NCBI GenBank assembly: GCA_003599055.1
Contig: QZIM01000014.1
Span: 1-63,843 of the forward strand
DNA: 63,843 nucleotides
Direction: 5' to 3'
Source of the DNA: Candidatus Woesearchaeota archaeon
GTDB lineage: Archaea; Nanobdellota; Nanobdellia; Woesearchaeales; ARS49
The notes under the pieces were generated by a model. It was not told the origin of the DNA. It worked only from the letters and a program-made list of their open reading frames with translations, and did no database searches. The translations under genes were made by a program, and so were the position numbers. Position 1 is the stretch's first letter; every line of letters starts with the position of its first letter. Of this stretch, positions 35,847 to 45,849 are shown piece after piece.

Positions 35847-36821
35847 ATGCCACGCATTAGAACCCCTCGTCAAGGAAGTATGCAGTTCTGGCCGCGTTCA
35901 CGCGCGTCGGATATAGTTGCACGGGTGCGCAACTGGCCTGCACAAAAGGATGTAAAACTGGTTGGTTTTGCAGGGTATAAGGTCGGGATGACACACGTTT
36001 TGCTCAAGGATAACAAGCCGACAAGTATGACAAAAGGTGAGGAGATTTCTGTTCCGGTGACGGTTATTGAGTGCCCGCCGATAAAAGTTGCATCAGTTTT
36101 GCTCTATAAGAAAGACGCGTACGGTCTGCATTGTGTTGGGCAAATCAACGCGGAAAAGGTTGACGGCGAGCTTGGGCGCGTTCTTGCGGTTCCAAAGAAG
36201 CCTGCAAAGCAGGTGGAAGCAAAGGGCCTTGATGACGTGCGCGTTCTTGTCTATACGCAGCCAAAGCTTTCCGGCCTTGGAAAGAAGACTCCGGAAGTGT
36301 TTGAGCTTGGTATCGGCGGTGCAAAGGCAGAGGAAAAGCTCGCGTTCGCGCAAAGTATTCTCGGCAAGGAAGTAAAGCTCTCTGATGTTTTTGCGCAGGG
36401 GCAGTTGGTTGATGCAAGCGCGGTGACCAAGGGCAAGGGATTGCAGGGCCCGGTAAAGCGGTTCAGGATTGCGCTTCGTTCGCATAAGTCAGAGAAGACC
36501 AAGCGTGGTCCGGGTTCGCTCGGCCCGTGGCACGGCTTCCGCGGTTTCCGTGTTCCGCACGCAGGCCAGATGGGTTTCCATCAGCGCCTCGAGCATAACA
36601 AGCACATTTTGATGATTGGTGATGACCCAAAGAAGGTGAATGTGAAGGGCGGGTTTTTGCGTTATGGCAATGTGAAGTCTCAGTTTATGCTGGTGAAGGG
36701 GAGTGTTGCAGGCGCAAGCAAGCGTCTCGTGACGTTCTCGTCGGCAAGGCGTGCGCATTTGGTGAAGTTGCCAAAGGATGCTCCTGAGATTACCTACGTG
36801 AGTGTGAGTGCGAAACAATGA
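35847..36821 (+). CDS. rpl3: ribosomal protein uL3
   Basis: VGFAGYKVGMTHVL; GPGSLGPWHGFRGFRVPHAGQMGFHQRLEHNKHIL. Confidence 0.96.
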   Translation: MPRIRTPRQGSMQFWPRSRASDIVARVRNWPAQKDVKLVGFAGYKVGMTHVLLKDNKPTSMTKGEEISVPVTVIECPPIKVASVLLYKKDAYGLHCVGQINAEKVDGELGRVLAVPKKPAKQVEAKGLDDVRVLVYTQPKLSGLGKKTPEVFELGIGGAKAEEKLAFAQSILGKEVKLSDVFAQGQLVDASAVTKGKGLQGPVKRFRIALRSHKSEKTKRGPGSLGPWHGFRGFRVPHAGQMGFHQRLEHNKHILMIGDDPKKVNVKGGFLRYGNVKSQFMLVKGSVAGASKRLVTFSSARRAHLVKLPKDAPEITYVSVSAKQ

Positions 36822-37627
36822 TGACGGTCAAGGTTTTGGATAAGGAAAGTAAGGAAGTGGGAATGCAAAAGTTGCCAAGCCAGTTCCAAGAGCCGATTCG
36901 CGTTGATTTGATTAAGCGCGCGGTTGATTCGGTGCAAAGCCGAAAGCGTCAAATTTATGGTGCTGACCCGCGTGCGGGAAAGAAGCAGGCGGCAAAGCTC
37001 AGTCGCAGAAGGCGTGATTACAAGGGAGCGTACGGAAAGGGTGTTTCCCGTATGCCGAGAAAAACAATGACTCGGCGCGGGATGCAGATGATGTGGGTCG
37101 GCGCGTTCGCTCCGGGTACGGTTGGCGGCAGAAGGGCGTTCCCTCCGTCAAGTGAGCGCGTGTTTGCGCAGGCAATGAATACAAAGGAGCGAAGAAAGGC
37201 AATTCGCAGCGCGCTTGCAGCGGTGATGAATAAGGAGTTGGTCAGTGGGCGCGGCCACGCCGTTCCTCAGAATTATCCGTTTATTTTGGCAAGTGATGTT
37301 GAGTCGCTTGCAAAGACAAGTGAGTTTGAGGCAATGCTGCTCAAGTTGGGCCTTGAAGGTGACCTTGAGCGCGGCGGAAAGCGTGCGGTTCGTGCAGGAA
37401 AAGGCAAGGCGCGGGGTCGCAAGCTCAAGAAGTCAAAGGGTCCTCTTATTGTGGTAAGTGGCGCGTGCAAAATGCTCAGCGCGGCAAGGAACATTCCGGG
37501 CGTGGATGTTGTTGAGGTGCGCAAGGTAAATGCGGAATTGCTCGCGCCGGGCGCGCATCCGGGAAGATTAACGCTTATGACGCAGGCAGCAGTGCAGAAG
37601 CTTGAGAAGGAGGGCTTGTTCTTATGA
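36818..37627 (+). CDS. rpl4: ribosomal protein uL4
   Basis: LPSQFQEPIRVDLIKRAVDSVQSRKRQIYGADPRAGKKQAAKLSRRRRDYKGAYGKG. Confidence 0.95.
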   Translation: MMTVKVLDKESKEVGMQKLPSQFQEPIRVDLIKRAVDSVQSRKRQIYGADPRAGKKQAAKLSRRRRDYKGAYGKGVSRMPRKTMTRRGMQMMWVGAFAPGTVGGRRAFPPSSERVFAQAMNTKERRKAIRSALAAVMNKELVSGRGHAVPQNYPFILASDVESLAKTSEFEAMLLKLGLEGDLERGGKRAVRAGKGKARGRKLKKSKGPLIVVSGACKMLSAARNIPGVDVVEVRKVNAELLAPGAHPGRLTLMTQAAVQKLEKEGLFL

Positions 37628-37884
37628 TGAGCAGGGATATTATCAAGCATCCGCTTGCGACGGAGAAGGCAATGCGTTTGATGGAGTCGGAAAACAAGTT
37701 GCTTTTTGTTGTTGATAACAGGGCGACTAAGCCGCAGATTAAGAAGGCGCTTGAGGAATTGTTTAAGGTGAAAGTGTCGAGTGTGAACACGCTGCGTTCA
37801 GTGAGCGGTGAGAAGCGCGCGTATGTGAAGTTTGCAAAGGAAAATCCTGCGATCGATATCGCGACAAGTTTGGGGTTGATGTAA
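37624..37884 (+). CDS. rpl23: ribosomal protein uL23
   Basis: IIKHPLATEKAMRLMESENKLLFVVDNRATKPQIKKALEELF. Confidence 0.95.
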   Translation: MMSRDIIKHPLATEKAMRLMESENKLLFVVDNRATKPQIKKALEELFKVKVSSVNTLRSVSGEKRAYVKFAKENPAIDIATSLGLM

Positions 37885-37885
37885 A

Positions 37886-38599
37886 ATGGGTAAGTCACTC
37901 ATCCAGCAGGCAAGAGGAAAGGGCGGTCCGGTGTATCGGGCGCGCAGTTTTGCCTATGCAGGTGATGTGAAGATGAGAAACGACCCTGCAGAACTGGTAT
38001 CGGGCACCGTGACTGATTTGATTAAGTGCCCGGGTCATACTGCTCCGCTTATGGAAGTAAAGTATGAGGATAATGTGACTGCGTTGCTTCCTGCTCCTGA
38101 GTTTATCCGCGTGGGTGACCGGGTGCAGTGCGGCAAGGGCGCAAATGCAGAGAACGGCTGTGCAACACAGCTCCGTTACCTGCCCGAGGGAACTCAAGTT
38201 TATAACATCGAGGCGCAGCCGGGCGATGGCGGCAGGTTCTGCCGAACGGGCGGGAGTGCGGCAAGATTGATTGCAAAGACGGACACGTACGCGCTTATTT
38301 TGCTTCCGAGCAAGAAGGAGAAAATGTTTAATTTGGACTGTCGAGCGCTGGTGGGTATTGTGTCCGGCGGCGGCCGTTTGGAAAAGCCGATGCTCAAGGC
38401 AGGGAATATGCATCACAATCGCAGGATTAAGAACAAGAGATGGCCAAACCCCAGTGGTGCTGCGCAAAACGCAGTGGACCATCCGTTCGGAAACAAGAGA
38501 ACCAGTCGAAAGGCAAAGCAGAAGGCAGCGTCGCACTTTGCGCCTCCGGGTCGCAAGGTCGGCAAGTTGTGGCCGCGTAAGACCGGTCGGGGTAAGTGA
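37886..38599 (+). CDS. rpl2: ribosomal protein uL2
   Basis: GKSLIQQARGKGGPVYRARSF; HHNRRIKNKRWPNPSGAAQNAVDHPFGN. Confidence 0.96.
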   Translation: MGKSLIQQARGKGGPVYRARSFAYAGDVKMRNDPAELVSGTVTDLIKCPGHTAPLMEVKYEDNVTALLPAPEFIRVGDRVQCGKGANAENGCATQLRYLPEGTQVYNIEAQPGDGGRFCRTGGSAARLIAKTDTYALILLPSKKEKMFNLDCRALVGIVSGGGRLEKPMLKAGNMHHNRRIKNKRWPNPSGAAQNAVDHPFGNKRTSRKAKQKAASHFAPPGRKVGKLWPRKTGRGK

Positions 38600-38601
38600 G
38601 T

Positions 38602-38982
38602 ATGGCAAAGGAATTTTACTTTCACGGAAAGACAGCGGATGAATTGAAGAAAATGAGTCTTGAGGACTTCGCACAGCTTGTCCCGTCGCGTGAGCGGCGT
38701 AAGATTAAGCGCGGCTTTACGGATGCGGAAAAGAAGCTGCTTGAGGATATCCGTTCGGGCGGCAAGGCGGTAAAGACGCACTGCCGTGATATGATTATCC
38801 TGCCGGAAATGATTGGAAAATCAATTAAGGTGTACACGGGCAAGGAGTGGGTTGAGGTGCTGGTTGAAGCAGAGCTTCTCGGGCACCGGCTCGGCGAGTT
38901 TGCCCAGACAAGAAAGCAGGTTCGTCACAGCGCACCGGGTATTGGTGCAACGAGGTCCAGCGCATCGCTGTCGGTACGATAA
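38602..38982 (+). CDS. rps19: ribosomal protein uS19
   Basis: VKTHCRDMIILPEMIGKSIKVYTGKEWVEVLVEAELLGHRLGEFAQTRKQVRHSAPGIGATRSS. Confidence 0.96.
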   Translation: MAKEFYFHGKTADELKKMSLEDFAQLVPSRERRKIKRGFTDAEKKLLEDIRSGGKAVKTHCRDMIILPEMIGKSIKVYTGKEWVEVLVEAELLGHRLGEFAQTRKQVRHSAPGIGATRSSASLSVR

Positions 38983-38984
38983 AG

Positions 38985-39416
38985 ATGGCTTATCAATATG
39001 CAGTCAAGGAAACGGGGAATGCCGCGCGTGCGGTTGGCCTGGCTTTGCCGATTTCGCGCAAGCAAAGCGTGATGATTTGCCAGAGTATTCGCGGTCTTGC
39101 GGTTCCGAAGGCGCGAAAGCTGCTTGAGGACGTGATTGCGATGAAAAAGCCGATTCGCTTCACGAGGTTTAACGGCGATATGGGTCACAAGGCAGGAATG
39201 GCTGCGGGAAGTTTCCCTGTTACTGCGTGTAAGCAGATTTTGATGCTGCTTAAGAGTGCGGAAGCAAACGCGCAGTTCAAGGGATTGAGTACTGCGGGAT
39301 TGATGGTGCGCAGTGCGACCGCGCACAAGGGTCCGACCGCGTATCATTTTGGCCGCCAAAGGACAAAGGCAAAGAGAACGCACGTGGAACTCGTGCTTGA
39401 AGAGGGAAAGAAATGA
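38985..39416 (+). CDS. rpl22: ribosomal protein uL22
   Basis: Position in operon; ARAVGLALPISRKQSVMICQSIRGLAVPKARKLLEDVIAMKKPI. Confidence 0.95.
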   Translation: MAYQYAVKETGNAARAVGLALPISRKQSVMICQSIRGLAVPKARKLLEDVIAMKKPIRFTRFNGDMGHKAGMAAGSFPVTACKQILMLLKSAEANAQFKGLSTAGLMVRSATAHKGPTAYHFGRQRTKAKRTHVELVLEEGKK

Positions 39417-40039
39417 TTGAACGCAAGTTTGTCGCAGAGAAGCTCAAGGAGTATCAGATTCAGGAGTTTATTGCGGAATCGCTCAAGAATGTTGGCCACT
39501 CACACACGAAATTGCAGCGAACGCCGGTTGGTGATAAGGTGGTTATTTTTGCAAGCCGTCCGGGATTGGTTGTTGGGCGCAAGGGCGAGAATATCAAGAA
39601 GCTTACGCAAACGCTCAAGAAGCGCTTTAATTTGGAGAATCCGCAGATTGAGATTTCGGAAGTGCAGAATCCGAATTTGGATGCGCAGATTGTTGCCGAG
39701 CGGATTGCAAGCACGCTTGAGCGGTTCGGTATTCAGAAGTTTAAGGCAATCGGCCACAAGACGATGACTGATGTTATTAATTCGGGCGCGATGGGTATTG
39801 AGATTTTGATTTCCGGCAAGGTTCCGAGCCAGCGTGCAAAGACGTGGCGTTTCAATCAGGGTTATTTGAAGAAGTGCGGTGAAATCGCAATTGAGGGTGT
39901 GAAGCACGCAAAGGCGGTTGCCGTTTTGAAGACCGGCGAGATTGGCATTCAGGTGTCCATTATGGGTCCTGATGTGCAGTTGCCGGATGATATTGAAGTG
40001 CGGCGAAAGGAAGAGGCGCCAGAGGGAGAGGCACAGTGA
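39413..40039 (+). CDS. rps3: ribosomal protein uS3
   Basis: KH domain VVIFASRPGLVVGRKGENIKKLTQTLKKRF. Confidence 0.95.
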   Translation: MIERKFVAEKLKEYQIQEFIAESLKNVGHSHTKLQRTPVGDKVVIFASRPGLVVGRKGENIKKLTQTLKKRFNLENPQIEISEVQNPNLDAQIVAERIASTLERFGIQKFKAIGHKTMTDVINSGAMGIEILISGKVPSQRAKTWRFNQGYLKKCGEIAIEGVKHAKAVAVLKTGEIGIQVSIMGPDVQLPDDIEVRRKEEAPEGEAQ

Positions 40040-40239
40040 AGTTTAAGGAAATTTCGGGGATGTCCGTGCAGGACTTGCAGGAAAAGCTTGGCGAGTTGTA
40101 TAAGGACTTGATGAAGGATAACGCGCAGATTGCAACTGGCACGCTTCCGAAGAATCCGGGAAAGATTAAGATGACAAAGAAAACGATTGCGAAGATTAAG
40201 CAGGTCCTCGCAGCGAAGGAGGTACCGGCGAAAGCATGA
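40036..40239 (+). CDS. rpl29: ribosomal protein uL29
   Basis: MKFKEISGMSVQDLQEKLGELYKDLMKDNAQIATG. Confidence 0.92.
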   Translation: MKFKEISGMSVQDLQEKLGELYKDLMKDNAQIATGTLPKNPGKIKMTKKTIAKIKQVLAAKEVPAKA

Positions 40240-40541
40240 CTGTTTGCGTCACGTGTGGTTTGCCTAAAGAGCTTTGTGTGTGCGAAAGCATCGCCAAGGA
40301 AAGCCTCAAAATCATCGTTCGGACGGTTGAAAAGAAATTCAACAAGAAGTACACGGTGGTTGAGGGTATCGATCAAAAGGAAATCGATATCGGTGCTTTG
40401 GCAAAGAAGCTCAAGGCAAAGCTTGCGTGCGGCGGGACCGTAAAGGACGGCCGCATTGAATTGCAGGGTGACCACAAGGCAAAAGTCAAGCAGGTCCTCA
40501 TTGAGGCGGGGTTTGCTCCCGAGACGGTGATTGTGAAATGA
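40236..40541 (+). CDS. translation initiation factor aIF1/SUI1
   Basis: KKYTVVEGIDQKEIDIGALAKKLKAKLACGGTVKDGRIELQGDHKAKVKQVLIEAGF. Confidence 0.95.
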   Translation: MTVCVTCGLPKELCVCESIAKESLKIIVRTVEKKFNKKYTVVEGIDQKEIDIGALAKKLKAKLACGGTVKDGRIELQGDHKAKVKQVLIEAGFAPETVIVK

Positions 40542-40783
40542 CGATGATGAATAAGGAATGGATTGGAAGTGAAGTGTCGGTGGCGAAGGCAGCGAATGCT
40601 CTGCTTGTCGGGATTTCCGGCATTGCTGTTGATGAGACGGAAAGTTTTGTCAGGTTGGAAACCGCGCGAGGGGTAAGGAGTGTTCCCAAGCGCGCAGCAA
40701 CATTCCTTGTTGCGGGTGAAATGATTGAAGGCAGCCGTGTTGCGCTCTCTCCGGTTGAGCGTGCGCGTATGAAGGTGATGTAA
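40538..40783 (+). CDS. rnp1: ribonuclease P protein component 1 (Rpp29/Pop4)
   Basis: EWIGSEVSVAKAANALLVGISGIAVDETESFVRLET; operon position. Confidence 0.88.
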   Translation: MTMMNKEWIGSEVSVAKAANALLVGISGIAVDETESFVRLETARGVRSVPKRAATFLVAGEMIEGSRVALSPVERARMKVM

Positions 40784-41128
40784 ATGAAATCAGTAAGGAC
40801 AAGAGGGCGGGAATTCACGGGCGTGGTGACGGAAACAAAGATGCAGTTGACCGCAACAGTGGAATGGCCGCGCCGAAAGTATGTTTCAAAGTATGAGCGT
40901 TATGCGACGGCAAAGACGAGGGTTAAGGCGCACAATCCGCCGGAAATAAATGCTGCTGCAGGGGACGTGGTGAAATTGGTTGAGTGCCGTCCGATAAGTA
41001 AGACGAAGCATTTTATGATTGTGGAAAAGGTTGGTCACGAGCGCTTGTTCGTGGCAAAGCAGGAATTGATGGAAGAGTCAAAGAAAAAACAGAAGAAAGC
41101 TGAGGAGACTGAAGATGAAAGCAGTTAA
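40784..41128 (+). CDS. rps17: ribosomal protein uS17
   Basis: REFTGVVTETKMQLTATVEWPRRKYVSKYERYATAKTRVKAHNPPE. Confidence 0.95.
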   Translation: MKSVRTRGREFTGVVTETKMQLTATVEWPRRKYVSKYERYATAKTRVKAHNPPEINAAAGDVVKLVECRPISKTKHFMIVEKVGHERLFVAKQELMEESKKKQKKAEETEDESS

Positions 41129-41516
41129 GGCGCGCGTAACCAAGGGGCTTCCCCACACGGCAAATGTTGTTGCCTGTGATAACAGCGGCGCGCGTATTTT
41201 GCGCATCATCAGTGTGAAGACGGCAAAGACCGTGAAGGGGCGAAAGCCGTCTGCGGGTGTTGGCGATTATGTGATGTGTTCGGTTGTTGAAGGAAGGCCG
41301 GATATGCGCAAGCAGGTTGTTCCTGCAGTGATTGTGCGCCAGCGTATGCCGTATCGAAGAAAAGACGGCACGCGTATCCGTTTTGAGGATAATGCTGCAG
41401 TGGTGCTCAAGGATGAGATGGGGAACCCAAAAGGAACGATGATTAAGGGTCCGATTGCGAAGGAGGCAAGCGAGCGCTGGCCGATGGTCAGTAAAATCGC
41501 GAGTATTGTAATATGA
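41115..41516 (+). CDS. rpl14: ribosomal protein uL14
   Basis: VVACDNSGARILRIISV; VIVRQRMPYRRKDGTRIRFEDNAAVVL. Confidence 0.96.
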   Translation: MKAVKARVTKGLPHTANVVACDNSGARILRIISVKTAKTVKGRKPSAGVGDYVMCSVVEGRPDMRKQVVPAVIVRQRMPYRRKDGTRIRFEDNAAVVLKDEMGNPKGTMIKGPIAKEASERWPMVSKIASIVI

Positions 41517-41881
41517 CGTGGAGCAGTTCGTGGAAAGGAAGTAGGAAGCCAAGAAGGCAGCGGGCGTTTGTACGGTTCGCTCCTGCGCACGTAAAATCCG
41601 GCCTTTTGGGAAGCCACGTGGCAAAGGCGCTTCGGGCAAAAGTGAAGGCGCGAAGCTTGCGTGTGCGAAAGGGCGACACGGTAAAAGTGATGCGCGGCCA
41701 GTATGCGGGCAAGTCCGGAAAGGTTTCGCGTGTTGATGTGAAGAATATGCACGTATTCATTGAGGGTGTTGAGTTTACGAAGCGCGATGGGAGCAAGGGT
41801 TTCTATCCGGTGCACCCCTCAAAGCTGCTTATTACGGATATTGAGGGTAAGGATAAGAGAAGGTTGGGTGGTTCACAATGA
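41513..41881 (+). CDS. rpl24: ribosomal protein uL24
   Basis: SLRVRKGDTVKVMRGQYAGKSGKVSRVDVKNMHVFIEGVEFTKRDG. Confidence 0.95.
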   Translation: MTWSSSWKGSRKPRRQRAFVRFAPAHVKSGLLGSHVAKALRAKVKARSLRVRKGDTVKVMRGQYAGKSGKVSRVDVKNMHVFIEGVEFTKRDGSKGFYPVHPSKLLITDIEGKDKRRLGGSQ

Positions 41882-42558
41882 GTAATCATTTGAAAGCGTA
41901 TGCGGCACCGAAGAGCTGGCACGTTCGTCGCAAGGTGAACAAGTGGATTGTGCGTCCGCAGGCGGGCAAGCATCCGATGAAGCGCGCAATGCCGATTGGT
42001 CTTTTGGTTCGGCTTTTGGGCTTGGCAAAGACCGCGCGGGAAGCAAAGCAGATTGTGAATGCGGGTCACGTGTTTGTTGATGGCAAGCGCGCATCTGATG
42101 TGCACACCGCGGTTGGCTTTATGGACGTGGTAAAGGTGGGAAGTGAGGCACTGGTGCGCGTGCTTATTGACAAGAAGGGTCGTTTGGTGTTCTTGCCTGC
42201 AGAAAAGGGAGAGGACCAAAAGAAAGTTTGCCGCGTGGTGCGCAAGCAGTCTGTTCCGGGCGGCAGGGTGCAGTTGACATTGTCTGATGGCCGAAACCTT
42301 CTCAAGGAGAAGTCTGAGGAGGCAGTGGGTGATAGTTTGGTGCTTGAGCTTCCGTCGCAAAAGGTGCTTGAGCGCGTTGCGCTTGAAAAGGGCGCGGTCG
42401 CAATGCTGATGGGCGGCCGCCACATTGGGAATGTGGGTACTATCGAGCGGGTTGATGGGAACAAAATCACGTGTAAGGGCGAGAATGGCTCATTTGAGAC
42501 CTTGCGCCAGTTTGCGTTTGTTATCGGCAAAGGGAAACCGGCGGTGAAAGTGCAATGA
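41878..42558 (+). CDS. rps4e: ribosomal protein eS4
   Basis: LKAYAAPKSWHVRRKVNKWIVRPQAGKHPMKRAMPIGLLVR. Confidence 0.95.
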   Translation: MSNHLKAYAAPKSWHVRRKVNKWIVRPQAGKHPMKRAMPIGLLVRLLGLAKTAREAKQIVNAGHVFVDGKRASDVHTAVGFMDVVKVGSEALVRVLIDKKGRLVFLPAEKGEDQKKVCRVVRKQSVPGGRVQLTLSDGRNLLKEKSEEAVGDSLVLELPSQKVLERVALEKGAVAMLMGGRHIGNVGTIERVDGNKITCKGENGSFETLRQFAFVIGKGKPAVKVQ

Positions 42559-43070
42559 ATGTGATGCAATTGCCGCGAATCGAGAAGGTAACCTTGAATG
42601 TTGGGGCAGGGAAAGACCAGAATCGCCTGGAGAAGGGCGTGACGGTTTTGAAAATGATTACCGGTATTGAGCCGATGAAGACGGTGACGCAGCAGCGTAT
42701 TCCGACGTGGGGTTTGCGTCCGGGCTTGCCGATTGGGTGCAAGTTGACGCTGCGCAAGGCAAAGGCGGTGGAAGTGTTAAAGCGCCTGCTTGTTGCAAAG
42801 GAGAATAAGCTTCGGCTGACGCAGTTTGATAATGCGGGGAATGTGAGTTTTGGCATTCACGAGTATATTGATATTCCGGGTGTGACGTACGACCCGAAGA
42901 TTGGCGTGCTTGGCTTGCAGGTGTGTGTCACGCTGGAAAAGCCGGGGTATCGGGTGAAGCGAAGGCGGCTGAAAACGCGGCCGGTTCCAAAGAAGCATAT
43001 GGTGTCTCGTGAAGAGGCGATGGCCTTTATGCAAAAGGCGTTTGGTGTGACGATAGGTGAAAAGGCATGA
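42555..43070 (+). CDS. rpl5: ribosomal protein uL5
   Basis: [59 protein letters not shown]. Confidence 0.95.
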   Translation: MNVMQLPRIEKVTLNVGAGKDQNRLEKGVTVLKMITGIEPMKTVTQQRIPTWGLRPGLPIGCKLTLRKAKAVEVLKRLLVAKENKLRLTQFDNAGNVSFGIHEYIDIPGVTYDPKIGVLGLQVCVTLEKPGYRVKRRRLKTRPVPKKHMVSREEAMAFMQKAFGVTIGEKA

Positions 43071-43297
43071 CAACGAAAGATTGGAAGAAGGCGTTCAGGC
43101 AGCTCAAGGCAAAGCCCGCGGTAATGAAGAAGTATGTGAAGCACAATGCGCCAAAGGAGCGTACAACGGGCCAGGCGCTTGAGCGTTGCGGCAGGTGTGG
43201 CCGGTATGGCGGGCACATTTCCAAGTATCACGTGGGGTTGTGCCGGTGCTGTTTTCGGGAAGTCGCAACGAAAATTGGGTTCAAGAAGTATAGTTGA
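43067..43297 (+). CDS. rps14: ribosomal protein uS14
   Basis: [37 protein letters not shown]-terminally extended relative to the typical archaeal form. Confidence 0.92.
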   Translation: MTTKDWKKAFRQLKAKPAVMKKYVKHNAPKERTTGQALERCGRCGRYGGHISKYHVGLCRCCFREVATKIGFKKYS

Positions 43298-43306
43298 GGG
43301 AAAAAA

Positions 43307-43696
43307 ATGTTAAATGATCCGCTAGCAAATGTGATGTCGGCAATCCTGACGTATGAGAAGACCGGAAAGCGCGAGCTCATCGTGCACCCGGTAAGCAAGC
43401 TTATGCGCAAGGTTCTTGCAATTATGCAGGCGCACCAGTATGTGGGCGCGCTTGATGATGTGAGCGAGGGGCGCGGCGGGTTTGCAAAGCTGCACTTGCT
43501 GGGAAATGTGAACAAGTGCGGCGTGATTAAGCCGCGTTTTTCCGTGCAGAACCAGGGCTTTATCAAGTTTGAGAAAAGGTACTTGCCGGCAAGCGGGGTG
43601 GGTATTTTGATTTTGAGCACCTCGCAGGGCTTAATGACGCACGTTGAGGCGCGTGAGAAGGGTATTGGAGGAAGGCTGATTGCCTATTGTTACTGA
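43307..43696 (+). CDS. rps8: ribosomal protein uS8
   Basis: DPLANVMSAILTYEKTGKRELIVHPVSKLMRKVLAIMQ. Confidence 0.95.
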   Translation: MLNDPLANVMSAILTYEKTGKRELIVHPVSKLMRKVLAIMQAHQYVGALDDVSEGRGGFAKLHLLGNVNKCGVIKPRFSVQNQGFIKFEKRYLPASGVGILILSTSQGLMTHVEAREKGIGGRLIAYCY

Positions 43697-44247
43697 TGAA
43701 ACTGGATATTCACGATGAGACGGAGATGCCAAGCGGCGTGACGGTAGGGTACAAAGATGGCATTTTGACGATTACGGGTCCGAAGGGTGAAGTGTCAAGG
43801 CCGCTTCGTGACCCGCGTCTTGCGATTTCGGCAAGCGGTGATACGCTGCTTATTGCGTGTGAGAATGCGTCGCGCAGGGAGAAGCGGATGGCGAACACGT
43901 TTAATGCACATGTTGAAAATATGATTGCGGGCGTGCAGGAGCCGTACCGCTATAAGCTCAAGATTTGTTCGGGGCATTTCCCAATGAATGTGGCAGTGCA
44001 GGGTGACCAATTTGTGGTAAAGAACTTCCTTGGGGAAAAATTCCCGCGCGTGCTGAAGCTCAAGAAGGGTGCAGTGGTAAAGGTTGAGGGCGAGTTTATC
44101 ACGGTGGAGAGTTGTGATAAGGATTTGGCCGGCCGCATTGCAAGCGATATCGAGTTGCTGACTGCCAAGCGAAACCGTGATTTGCGGGTGTTTCAGGATG
44201 GCATTTATATGATTGAGAAGGCCAATCAGAAGTTGGAGGCGTCCTAA
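43687..44247 (+). CDS. rpl6: ribosomal protein uL6
   Basis: VTVGYKDGILTITGPKGEVSRPLRDPRL; NTFNAHVENMIAGVQEPYRYKLKICSGHFPM. Confidence 0.95.
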   Translation: MLLMKLDIHDETEMPSGVTVGYKDGILTITGPKGEVSRPLRDPRLAISASGDTLLIACENASRREKRMANTFNAHVENMIAGVQEPYRYKLKICSGHFPMNVAVQGDQFVVKNFLGEKFPRVLKLKKGAVVKVEGEFITVESCDKDLAGRIASDIELLTAKRNRDLRVFQDGIYMIEKANQKLEAS

Positions 44248-44811
44248 ATGAAATCACTCTTAGAGCTCAAGAAGCGTATCAGTGCAAAGCGTCCGCGCTT
44301 TAGGCATTACGATTGGCAAAAGCGCAAGGAAGTGGGAACGAGATGGCGTCGTCCGCGAGGGCTGCACAACAAGATGCGCAAGGGGGTTTGGGGAAGGCCT
44401 GCAACGGTGAATCCGGGCTATCGCAGTCCTGTTGCCGTGCGCGGGATGACACGGGATGGCTTGTTGCCGGTTCGGGTGTACAATAGTGCGGACCTCTCCA
44501 CGCTGAATGCAAAAACAGAGGGCGTTTTGCTTGGGAAGGTTGGGGCGCGCAAGCGTGCATTGCTCCTTGAAGAGTGTAAGAAGAAGGACCTGACCGTGCT
44601 GAATCACAAGAATGTTGATGAGTCAATCAAGGCTGTTGCAGGCGCGTTAAATGAGCGAAAGGCGGCAAAGAAGGCGCGCGCGGAAGCGCGGGCGAAGCGT
44701 GATGTTGGAGCGCAAAAGAAGCCTGCGCCGAAGCCGAAAGCAGAAGAGCCAAAGTCACAGGAAGAACAAAAGAAAGAGCAGGACAAGGTCTTGACTCAGA
44801 GGGAAGCATGA
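44248..44811 (+). CDS. rpl32e: ribosomal protein eL32 with charged C-terminal extension
   Basis: RPRFRHYDWQKRKEVGTRWRRPRGLHNKMRKGVWGRPATVNPGYRSP. Confidence 0.92.
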   Translation: MKSLLELKKRISAKRPRFRHYDWQKRKEVGTRWRRPRGLHNKMRKGVWGRPATVNPGYRSPVAVRGMTRDGLLPVRVYNSADLSTLNAKTEGVLLGKVGARKRALLLEECKKKDLTVLNHKNVDESIKAVAGALNERKAAKKARAEARAKRDVGAQKKPAPKPKAEEPKSQEEQKKEQDKVLTQREA

Positions 44812-45284
44812 AGTTGCAAAAGCGTCTCGCAGGCCAGATTTTGGGGTGTTCGCCAAAGCGCGTGCACTTTAATCCGGACCGTTTGGAAGACATTCGCAAG
44901 GCAATCACTGCATTTGACATTCGCCGCCTTATCAGGCAGGGCGTGGTGAGCAAGGTGCAGGCGCAGGGTGTTTCGCGGGTGCGGGCAAAGGCGCGCCAGG
45001 CGCAAAAGCGAAAAGGCCGCCATTACGGAAGCGGTTCGCGGAAAGGGAAAGTGACTGCGCGCCAAAATCCCAAGAGCAAGTGGGTGAGCGGTGTGCGTGC
45101 GCAGCGCGAGTTTATCAAGGATGTGCGTGATAAGGAAATGATTGGGCAAAAGACGTTCGCTGATTTGTATCGCAAGGTCAAGGGCGGGTTTTTCCGTAGC
45201 GTAAAGCACATCAAGATTTATATGAACGAGCAACGATTGTTTAAGGAGACGGCAGGTGCCGTGAGGAAAGATGGCAACAAATAA
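44808..45284 (+). CDS. rpl19e: ribosomal protein eL19
   Basis: LQKRLAGQILGCSPKRVHFNPDRLEDIRKAITAFDIRRLI. Confidence 0.95.
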   Translation: MKLQKRLAGQILGCSPKRVHFNPDRLEDIRKAITAFDIRRLIRQGVVSKVQAQGVSRVRAKARQAQKRKGRHYGSGSRKGKVTARQNPKSKWVSGVRAQREFIKDVRDKEMIGQKTFADLYRKVKGGFFRSVKHIKIYMNEQRLFKETAGAVRKDGNK

Positions 45285-45849
45285 TACGTATTCAGTCCCG
45301 TACCGGCGCAAGCGTGAGGGGAAGACCGATTATCGCAAGCGGCTCAAGATGCTGACGGGGAGTGCCCCGCGGCTGGTTGTGCGAAAGAGTTTGCGCTATG
45401 TGGTTTTGCAGGTTATCGAGTTTTCGCCAAGCGGGGATAAGGTTATCGTAACTGCGCACAGTAAGGAACTGGCAAAGTTCGGCTGGAAGGCGGATGGTGC
45501 AAACACGAGTGCGGCGTACCTTACGGGTCTTTTGATTGCAAAGAAGCTCAAGAAGAAGATGCGCGTGTTGGTTGATTTGGGCCAGAACGTGAGTGTGAAG
45601 GGCTCAGTCTTGTATGCTGCAGTGAAGGGCGCGCAGGATGGCGGGCTTGATGTTCCGTGTGCAAAGGAAGTGCTTCCGAGTGATGACCGTGTGCGCGGTG
45701 AGCACGTGGCAAAGTTTGCAAAGGCGCTCAAGGCGCAAAAGGACAGGTATCAGGTTCAGTTTGCAAAGTATATTAAGAGCGGCGTTGAGCCGGAACAATT
45801 GCCTGCGCTCGTCGATCAGGTAAAGAGTAAGATAGGTGGGGCAGTATGA
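45271..45849 (+). CDS. rpl18: ribosomal protein uL18
   Basis: YSVPYRRKREGKTDYRKRLKMLTGSAPRLVVRKSLRYVVLQVIEF. Confidence 0.95.
   Translation: MATNNTYSVPYRRKREGKTDYRKRLKMLTGSAPRLVVRKSLRYVVLQVIEFSPSGDKVIVTAHSKELAKFGWKADGANTSAAYLTGLLIAKKLKKKMRVLVDLGQNVSVKGSVLYAAVKGAQDGGLDVPCAKEVLPSDDRVRGEHVAKFAKALKAQKDRYQVQFAKYIKSGVEPEQLPALVDQVKSKIGGAV

Noticed and set aside
40236-40783. SUI1 and Rpp29 genes inside the ribosomal operon as unusual insertions
   Set aside because: This is the normal archaeal arrangement between uL29 and uS17
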